NCBI GenBank assembly: GCA_027069645.1
Contig: JALXEI010000166.1
Location: 1-18,292 of the forward strand
DNA: 18,292 bases
Reading direction: 5' to 3'
Origin: Hyphomicrobiales bacterium
Lineage (GTDB): Bacteria; Pseudomonadota; Alphaproteobacteria; Rhizobiales; JAKIUO01
Shown here: one piece after another, positions 13,374 through 18,292 of the stretch
How positions within the stretch are numbered: the stretch's first letter is position 1
Layout: the number at the start of each line of letters is the position of its first letter
Notes under the pieces: generated by a model
The model's input: only the letters and a program-made list of their open reading frames with translations
Databases searched by the model: none
Told to the model about the DNA's origin: nothing
Position numbers and translations under genes: made by a program

Positions 13374-13403
13374 TTGTCACGTGTGATGCGAAGTGTGTAT
13401 TCT
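13374..13403 (+). promoter_or_regulatory. Possible promoter of the DsbA-family gene
   Basis: TTGTCA (13374-13379), an 18-bp spacer and TATTCT (13398-13403) lie 23 bp before the start codon. The implied leader is under 20 nt, just enough for a ribosome binding site. A perfect TTGACA also occurs at 13351-13356 but has no matching -10. Confidence 0.25.
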
Positions 13404-13426
13404 GTACGTGAAGCGGGGACGGGTAA

Positions 13427-14122
13427 ATGTCATCATCTCAAGACAAAAAAAGGCGGCTGATTTATTTTGCCGATCCCATGTGTTCCTGGTGCTGGGGTTT
13501 CTCACCGGTGATCGCAAAAATTGTCGGGGAATATGGCGCGGAACTGCCCGTCCGTCTGGTGATGGGGGGCTTGCGTGCCGGCAATTCTGTTGCGATGGAC
13601 GAGGTGATGAAGAACGAGATTCGGGGCCACTGGCAACATGTGGCGGCGCGTACGGGACAGGCTTTCGATTTTTCTTTCTTTGATCGAGAGGGTTTTGTCT
13701 ATGATACGGCACCGGCCTGCCGGGCTGTTGTCGCCATGCGCCGGGCCGCTCCCGGGCGGGAACTCGCCTTTCTGGCGGTTTTGCACGAAGCTTTTTATGC
13801 CAAAGCTGTCGATCTTGCGAGCGGACCGGAGCTGTTGCGGTTGGCGGTGGATTTTGGAACTGATGAGGCACTTTTTGCCGATATTTTTGCCAGCGAAGAG
13901 TGTTCGCGTGATCTGGCTGACGATTTCAGCGCTGTACTCGGCAACGGTATTCGTGCCTTTCCGGCATTGCTCGGGGGCAGCGAGGTCGAGCGGTTTATGG
14001 CGCTCACCCACGGCTATCGGCCTTTTGAAGAATTGCAACCGTCCCTTGAGCGGTTGATCAGCGCAAAAAACCTGCCAAAGGGTCTGATGCCAGGTGTGTC
14101 GGCGGGAAGCTGTTCCCTTTGA
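13427..14122 (+). CDS. DsbA-family (FrnE/SpxH-like) thioredoxin-fold protein
   Basis: The 231-residue protein has a thioredoxin fold with a helical insertion. The redox site CSWC is at 19-22 within FADPMCSWCWGFSP, and the cis-proline opposite is Pro179 in GIRAFPALLG. There is no signal peptide, so it is a cytoplasmic member, related to FrnE-type oxidoreductases and to the fold of the ClpXP adaptor SpxH/YjbH, not a periplasmic disulfide catalyst. The C-terminal GVSAGSCSL adds one cysteine near the end. GGGGA lies before the ATG. The function is either a cytosolic thiol-disulfide or persulfide exchanger or an adaptor, which sequence alone cannot separate. It stands alone, with about 100 bp before it and 210 bp after. 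Confidence 0.85.
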   Translation: MSSSQDKKRRLIYFADPMCSWCWGFSPVIAKIVGEYGAELPVRLVMGGLRAGNSVAMDEVMKNEIRGHWQHVAARTGQAFDFSFFDREGFVYDTAPACRAVVAMRRAAPGRELAFLAVLHEAFYAKAVDLASGPELLRLAVDFGTDEALFADIFASEECSRDLADDFSAVLGNGIRAFPALLGGSEVERFMALTHGYRPFEELQPSLERLISAKNLPKGLMPGVSAGSCSL

Positions 14123-14242
14123 ACGCTTGTCATGTGATGCGCGCCATTCATGCGAACTTTTTGCTTTTTTTTGTTTCAGATCATGGAAATATTTTCTGCC
14201 AGACCGTTTACATTTGCAGCAGGCAGGCGAATAGCTATGGCT

Positions 14243-14271
14243 GTGACAGGGGATTAAGAGATTGCAATATT
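14243..14271 (+). promoter_or_regulatory. Possible promoter of the Lrp/AsnC gene
   Basis: GTGACA (14243-14248), a 17-bp spacer and AATATT (14266-14271) lie about 60 bp before the start codon. The fit is moderate (5/6 and 4/6 to consensus). The surrounding AT-rich stretch would suit autoregulation by an Lrp protein, but no clear operator was found. Confidence 0.25.
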
Positions 14272-14332
14272 ATTCAGTTTGGCGCATGCAATCAACGCAA
14301 ATAAGCGAAAAAACAGACTAGCAAAGCAATAA

Positions 14333-14785
14333 ATGAATGAACTGGATCAAATAAATCAAAATATATTGCGTGAGATTGTGCGTGATGGCCGCATCAGCAA
14401 TACGGAACTGGCGCAAAAAGTTGGCTTGTCGCCGTCGGCCTGTCTGCGCCGCGTGCATGATCTTGAACGCCGCGGGGTGATCAGGGGCTATCGAGCCGTC
14501 ATCAATCCGGAATATCTCGGTGGAGGATTGATTGTCTATGTCGCGGTCGGCCTGTCTCGCCATACCAAACAGGAGCAACAGGCTTTTGAACGGGCCATGT
14601 CCCTGGCGCCACAGGTGCGTGAATGTCACAATGTTTCCGGCGCGATCGAATATTTGCTGCGCATCGAGGTGAGCGACCTTGAGGCCTACAAGTTTTTTCA
14701 TACAGAGGTGTTGGGGACCGTTCCGCAAGTGAGCAGCATTGTTTCCTATTTCGTCATGTCCAGTTCCAAGGATGAGCGTGGCTAG
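14333..14785 (+). CDS. Lrp/AsnC-family transcriptional regulator
   Basis: The 150-residue product has an N-terminal winged helix-turn-helix (about 5-60: LDQINQNILREI, TELAQKVGLSPSACLRRVHD, LERRGVIRGYRAVINP) and a C-terminal RAM/effector domain (about 65-145, with VRECHNVSGAIEYLLRIEV). The latter forms dimers and higher oligomers and usually binds an amino acid. The length matches the family. The targets and ligand are unknown and no amino-acid gene is divergent to it; the upstream gene runs in the same direction. The start has no strong Shine-Dalgarno sequence (GCAAAGC only). I prefer ATG 14333 because the helix-turn-helix then starts at its usual distance from the N-terminus. Confidence 0.93.
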   Translation: MNELDQINQNILREIVRDGRISNTELAQKVGLSPSACLRRVHDLERRGVIRGYRAVINPEYLGGGLIVYVAVGLSRHTKQEQQAFERAMSLAPQVRECHNVSGAIEYLLRIEVSDLEAYKFFHTEVLGTVPQVSSIVSYFVMSSSKDERG

Positions 14786-14886
14786 CCGCCAACCTTTTCG
14801 GAACTGAAAGAGGGGAAAGCTTCAGTCGGTCGTTTTGCATTTTGCCAAATTCCATATTTCATCATCGGAAAAAGGGTTTTTGGCGG
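14786..14886. repeat. Imperfect inverted repeat after the Lrp/AsnC gene
   Basis: CCGCCAACCTTTTCGG (14786-14801) pairs with CGGAAAAAGG plus TTGGCGG (14866-14886), with a short bulge, across about 65 nt. A second pair, CTTCAG (14820-14825) and CTGAAG (14890-14895), would cross the first. It may act in 3'-end formation, but there is no proper T-run after it. Chance pairing is possible. Confidence 0.3.
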
Positions 14887-14984
14887 AAGCTGAAGGTTAT
14901 TGAAGTTGTTCTGATTGTTCCTTTTTACCCCTGGTGATCCCATTTTGAGTCCATTGGTACAGGATTGCCGGAAAGGAAAAGATC

Positions 14985-15350
14985 ATGAAAGCGTTGTTGA
15001 TGGCACTGGTTGCGAGTTTGGCTGGGATAACAGGAGCGCAGGCCGGGTGTGCGAACCGTCCGACACCGGCGGCCATGAAGATTTGCGCCGAAAAGGCCTA
15101 TCAGGCCAGTGATCGCCGCATGAACCGTGTCTATCAGATGGCTATGAAGGCACAAAAGGGAGCGCACAAAAAAGCCCTGCGCAAGGCCCAGCGTTCCTGG
15201 CTGGTGTTTCGCAACAGGGCCTGCAAGTCCTATACCTATCTGGGTGACAAGGGCAAGGTGCGCCCGTTGCTCTACAAGACCTGCCTTTCAAGTCTGACCG
15301 CACAGCGGACAAAAATGCTGCAAGTGCACACAATTCGTTTTGGCAATTAG
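14985..15350 (+). CDS. Exported LprI-like (DUF1311) protein
   Basis: The 121-residue precursor has a Sec signal peptide (MKALLMALVASLAGITGAQA, cleavage near residue 20). The mature part resembles the lysozyme-inhibitor LprI N-terminal domain: PTPAAMKICAEKAYQASDRR, a helical AQKGAHKKALRKAQRSWLVF, RNRACKSYTY, and a closing cysteine in YKTCLSSLTAQRTKML. Four cysteines in the mature part (22, 34, 79 and about 100) fit two disulfides, as is usual. The sequence at the cleavage site (AQAGC) is not a proper lipobox, so it is probably soluble in the periplasm. AAGGAAAA precedes the ATG. The domain is widespread; inhibition of lysozyme is shown only for some members, so the role here is open. Confidence 0.82.
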   Translation: MKALLMALVASLAGITGAQAGCANRPTPAAMKICAEKAYQASDRRMNRVYQMAMKAQKGAHKKALRKAQRSWLVFRNRACKSYTYLGDKGKVRPLLYKTCLSSLTAQRTKMLQVHTIRFGN

Positions 15351-15370
15351 CCCGACCGTCCGGCGCTTGA

Positions 15371-15961
15371 TTACCGATCCCGCCTTGTTCCGGTGAACAA
15401 ATGTTGCAAACCTCTCAAAGCGGGAAAGGCGAGGGCGATGACCGCGACCTTTAGCAGGTCACCGGCAATGAAGGGCATGAAGCCGAGCGTAACCGATTTT
15501 TCCCAGCCGGTGAATTGGGCCAGCCAGATGAGGCCGGGCGCATAGATGGCTGCAAGGCCTGCCAGCATGAGAAAAAACAGGGCGACGGGGCGTCTGACAA
15601 GGCCGCGTTCGGCGAAAGTACCAACCAGCAGGGCGGCTAGCAAAAAGCCCGCCAGATAACCTCCGGTTGGTCCCATCATATAGGCAAGCCCGATACCCTT
15701 TTCAGGTGTTCCGGCAAACACCGGCAGGCCAAATGCGCCCTCTGCCAGATAAAGCGCGACAGTCGCAGCGCCCAGACGCCAGCCCAGCGCCGCAGCGAGT
15801 CCCAGCACGGCCATGACCTGCAAGGTCATAGGGACCGGCCAGAACGGTACCTGTATTTTTGCCGAGACAGTAAGCAGGGCGCTACCGACGACCACCGTCA
15901 GAAGTTGCAAGGGGAGGCTGGTAACGGGCAGGACGAGGTTTGTGCGCGTGGAAACCGTCAT
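15371..15961 (-). CDS. bioY: Biotin transporter substrate-binding component BioY
   Basis: This integral membrane S-component takes up biotin, alone or with the ECF ATPase and transmembrane subunits (BioM, BioN). The 196-residue product has six hydrophobic segments. It shows the BioY signatures SAKIQVPFWPVPMTLQ (about 34-49), LYLAEGAFGLPVFAG (about 71-85) and the GPTGGYLAGFL loop (about 97-107). No bioM or bioN is in the window, so it may work alone or with shared ECF subunits encoded elsewhere. It lies 63 bp downstream of bioB on the same strand, likely in one transcript. I looked for a BioR-type operator (TTATnnATAA-like) in the bioB-bioY gap and saw none. It converges on the LprI-like gene with 20 bp between the stops. 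Confidence 0.94.
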   Translation of the reverse strand: MTVSTRTNLVLPVTSLPLQLLTVVVGSALLTVSAKIQVPFWPVPMTLQVMAVLGLAAALGWRLGAATVALYLAEGAFGLPVFAGTPEKGIGLAYMMGPTGGYLAGFLLAALLVGTFAERGLVRRPVALFFLMLAGLAAIYAPGLIWLAQFTGWEKSVTLGFMPFIAGDLLKVAVIALAFPALRGLQHLFTGTRRDR

Positions 15962-16024
15962 AAGCGGGGCCTTTCATGCAAGGGGTTTCTTTACGGCCGG
16001 TTATAGCCGTTTTTCAAAACATCG

Positions 16025-17047
16025 TCAAAGGCTTGTCCCTCTTCCGGGTGTCTCCTTTCCTTGAGATCCCTGTTCCCGCGGCCCTTTTGCAAGAGACAGG
16101 CCCAGCCTCTCCAGCAGACCACTGTCGCGGTCCGGTTCGGCATTGGCGGTGGTGAGGAGTTGCTCGCCATGAAAAAAGGAGTTGGCTCCGGCCAGAAAGC
16201 AAAGCGCCTGGGCCTCGTCGCTCAGGGCTTCGCGCCCGGCGGACAGGCGCACATAAGAGCGGGGCATGGTTATGCGGGCCGTGGCGATGGTGCGGATCAG
16301 CTCGAATATATCGAGCGCCGGGGCATTTTCCAGCGGTGTACCTTTGATCGGTACCAGCAGATTGACCGGCACGGATTGCGGATGTTCGGGCTGTGTGGCC
16401 AGAACCTGCAACATGCGGGCGCGATCCTTGCGGTTTTCGCCCATGCCGAGAATGACGCCGGAGCAAACATTGATCCCGGCTTTTCGCACATGTTCAAGTG
16501 TCTCAAGCCGGTCCGCAAAAGTGCGGGTGGTGATGATATTGGCGTAATATTCGGGCGAGGTGTCAATATTGTGATTGTAATAGTCAAGCCCGGCCTGTTT
16601 CAGCCGCCTGGCCTGTTCGGCGCTCAGCATGCCCAGCGTGGCGCAGGTCTCAAGGCCGAGGCCCCGCACCGCCTCGATCATCTCGATGACCCGCGACAGG
16701 CTGCTGTCTCCGGGCTTGCGCCAGGCCGCACCCATGCAAAAACGGCTTGAACCGGCGGCTTTGGCGGCCTTTGCTGCATTGACGACTTCTTGCAGCGGGA
16801 TCAGACCGCCCGGTTCCAGCGTGCTGTCATTTTTCATGCTTTGCGCACAATAGCCGCAATCTTCGGGACAGCCGCCGGTCTTGATACTCAATAGAGCGCT
16901 GGCCTGTATTTCGCCGGGATCAAAATGCTGCCGATGTACGCTCTGCGCCTCGAACAAAAGATCGTTGAAAGGCCGCGCCATCAGGGCCTCGATTTCTTCA
17001 AGGGGCCAGTCATGGCGCAAGGCTGTTTTCTTTGTCAGTTCCGGCAT
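16025..17047 (-). CDS. bioB: Biotin synthase BioB
   Basis: A radical-SAM enzyme that inserts sulfur into dethiobiotin. The 340-residue product has the SAM-cluster motif CPEDCGYC (Cys60, Cys64, Cys67). It also has all ligands of the sulfur-donating [2Fe-2S] cluster: Cys104 (RFCMGAAWR), Cys135 (ETCATLGM), Cys195 (NVCSGVIL) and Arg267 (YVRLSAGR). YYNHNIDTSPEYY is the conserved substrate region. The C-terminal tail after GLSLAKG is short, polar and not conserved. I take ATG 17047, 4 bp after the aminotransferase stop; the frame extending to 17281 runs inside that gene. The ribosome binding site is weak, and translational coupling with the upstream gene is likely. bioF, bioA and bioD are not in the window. 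Confidence 0.96.
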   Translation of the reverse strand: MPELTKKTALRHDWPLEEIEALMARPFNDLLFEAQSVHRQHFDPGEIQASALLSIKTGGCPEDCGYCAQSMKNDSTLEPGGLIPLQEVVNAAKAAKAAGSSRFCMGAAWRKPGDSSLSRVIEMIEAVRGLGLETCATLGMLSAEQARRLKQAGLDYYNHNIDTSPEYYANIITTRTFADRLETLEHVRKAGINVCSGVILGMGENRKDRARMLQVLATQPEHPQSVPVNLLVPIKGTPLENAPALDIFELIRTIATARITMPRSYVRLSAGREALSDEAQALCFLAGANSFFHGEQLLTTANAEPDRDSGLLERLGLSLAKGPREQGSQGKETPGRGTSL

Positions 17048-17051
17048 AATG

Positions 17052-18254
17052 TTATGACAGATCCGCGCAAAACTGTTTGATGCGTTTGCAAGCCTCGGTG
17101 AGTGCTTCGGTGCTGGTGGCGTAGGAAACGCGGAAATGGGGCGACAGGCCAAAGGCTTCACCCGGCACGGCGGCAACGCCCTGTTCTTCCAGCAGCGCGG
17201 TGACAAAATCGCTGTCCGTTTCCAGTTTTTTGCCGCCCTTGCTGGTTTTGCCCATGCAGTCCTTGCAGGAGGGATAGACATAAAAGGCGCCTTCGGGTGT
17301 CAGGCAGTCAATGCCTTCGCATTCGTTCAAAAGGCCGACCACCAGATCACGCCGTGCCTTGAAAGCGTCGGCCCGCTCTTTCAAAAAGTCCTGTGGACCG
17401 TTGAGGGCTTCAAGCGCCGCCCACTGGCTGATCGAACAGGGGTTGCTGGTGCTCTGGCTCTGGATTTTGCGCATGGCATTGATCAGTTCCACCGGCCCCG
17501 CCGCATAGCCGATGCGCCAGCCGGTCATGGCGTAGGCCTTGGAGACACCGTTACACGTCAAAGTGCGGTCTTTCAGCTTTGGTTCCACCTGCGCCGGGGT
17601 GACAAATTCAAAATCGTCATAGACCAGATGCTCATACATATCATCCGTCATCACCCAGACATGCGGGAAATCAAGCAGCACATCGGTCAGCGCCTTTAGT
17701 TCATCACGGGTATAGGCGCCGCCCGTCGGGTTGGAAGGCGAGTTGAAGATCAGCCATTTGGTCTTGTCCGTGATGGCGGCACGCAGATCATCGGCTTGCA
17801 GCTTGAAATCATTGTCCTGCGTGGTCTCGACGATTTTGGGTTCGCCGCCCGCCAGCAAGGTCATGTCGGGATAGCTCACCCAGTAGGGCGCCGGGATCAG
17901 CACCTCGTCGCCGGGGTTCAGGGTGGCGACCAGCGCGTTGAACAATATCTGCTTGCCGCCGGTGCCGACCGAGACCTGCGCCGGTTCATAGTCCAGGCCG
18001 TTTTCGCGTTTGAACTTGTCGCAAATGGCCTGCTTCAGTTCCGGCATGCCATCGGCCGCGGTATATTTGGTCTCGCCCCGGTCAATGGCCGCCTTGGCCG
18101 CTTGCTTGATATTGTCCGGCGTGTCGAAATCCGGCTCCCCCGCGCCAAGGCCAATGACATCGCGCCCGGCGGCTTTCAGCTCGCGCGCCTTGGTGGAAAC
18201 GGCGATGGTGGCGGATGGTTTGACCCGTGAAAGACTGTCGGCAATAAAACCCAT
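17052..18254 (-). CDS. Class I pyridoxal-phosphate aminotransferase, aspartate (possibly also prephenate) type
   Basis: A cytoplasmic transaminase of 400 residues, subgroup 1-beta (AatA/AspC of alphaproteobacteria). Several members of that subgroup also transaminate prephenate in tyrosine and phenylalanine synthesis. Visible features are GLGAGEPDFDTP (36-47), TKYTAADG (62-69), NSPSNPTGG (171-179), the cofactor-contacting TDDMYEHLVY (203-212), the Schiff-base lysine Lys239 in SKAYAMTGWRIGY, and the C-terminal FRVSYATS with the carboxylate-binding arginine. GGAG lies before the ATG at 18254; the frame extends 7 codons upstream but those look non-coding. It is the first visible gene of an aatA-like/bioB/bioY set. 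Whether it is aspartate-specific cannot be settled by eye, so no symbol is given. Confidence 0.92.
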   Translation of the reverse strand: MGFIADSLSRVKPSATIAVSTKARELKAAGRDVIGLGAGEPDFDTPDNIKQAAKAAIDRGETKYTAADGMPELKQAICDKFKRENGLDYEPAQVSVGTGGKQILFNALVATLNPGDEVLIPAPYWVSYPDMTLLAGGEPKIVETTQDNDFKLQADDLRAAITDKTKWLIFNSPSNPTGGAYTRDELKALTDVLLDFPHVWVMTDDMYEHLVYDDFEFVTPAQVEPKLKDRTLTCNGVSKAYAMTGWRIGYAAGPVELINAMRKIQSQSTSNPCSISQWAALEALNGPQDFLKERADAFKARRDLVVGLLNECEGIDCLTPEGAFYVYPSCKDCMGKTSKGGKKLETDSDFVTALLEEQGVAAVPGEAFGLSPHFRVSYATSTEALTEACKRIKQFCADLS

Positions 18255-18292
18255 GAGACTGCTCCTGAAACACAAAATGAACCTGTTTTGAA

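Noticed and set aside
14820..14895. Possible pseudoknot from crossing helices after the Lrp/AsnC gene
   Set aside because: The second helix is only 6 bp and could easily be chance; kept only as a low-confidence inverted repeat.

Overview
The window looks like chromosomal DNA of a free-living alphaproteobacterium; the order is not resolvable from sequence alone. The main evidence is the hisS-hisZ-hisG order with an alphaproteobacterial-type histidyl-tRNA synthetase, an EF-G-like factor of the alphaproteobacterial type, an FtsL-like protein of alphaproteobacterial form, and GC-rich palindromic repeats of a kind common in that class. Coding density is high, and I see no phage, integrase, IS transposase or CRISPR array.

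Region 1 (31-4117, mostly minus strand): hisS, hisZ and hisG form a tight operon. hisZ overlaps hisG by 4 bp and hisS lies 4 bp before hisZ. Upstream of hisS is a 739-bp gap without genes. It holds a 268-bp nested palindrome (3411-3678), which appears to supply the hisS promoter, and a second palindromic repeat (3774-3910). Region 2 (4020-4575): a single-domain rhodanese is preceded by an ATTC-N8-GAAT inverted repeat, which fits the operator of persulfide-sensing ArsR repressors of the SqrR/BigR type, and is followed by a terminator. Region 3 (4576-7425): a gene-free, probably structured leader ends in an intrinsic terminator only 44 bp before an EF-G-like gene. That gene is split by one in-frame TAA at 6361-6363 and is followed by a VOC-family gene.

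Region 4 (7554-12206): another copy of the palindromic repeat and an exported alpha/beta hydrolase (minus strand) come first. A sulfur-oxidation block follows on the plus strand: a tetraheme NapC/NirT-type cytochrome, the diheme cytochrome FccA and the flavoprotein FccB (flavocytochrome c sulfide dehydrogenase). A strong bidirectional terminator closes it. Region 5 (12261-15350): a minus-strand tRNA-Thr(UGU) sits 21 bp before a stand-alone ftsL-like gene. On the plus strand are a small two-helix membrane protein, a DsbA/FrnE-type thioredoxin-fold protein, an Lrp/AsnC regulator and an exported LprI-like protein. Region 6 (15371-18254, minus strand): a type-I aminotransferase (AatA/AspC type), bioB and bioY lie head to tail.

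The connecting theme is reduced sulfur. FccAB would oxidise sulfide in the periplasm and pass electrons to c-type cytochromes. The rhodanese would handle the resulting sulfane sulfur in the cytoplasm under a persulfide-responsive repressor not encoded here. The observations most worth a second look are the nonsense-split EF-G-like gene with a terminator-containing leader, the rhodanese operator, the promoter carried on the 268-bp palindrome, and the tRNA-Thr/ftsL-like pair.
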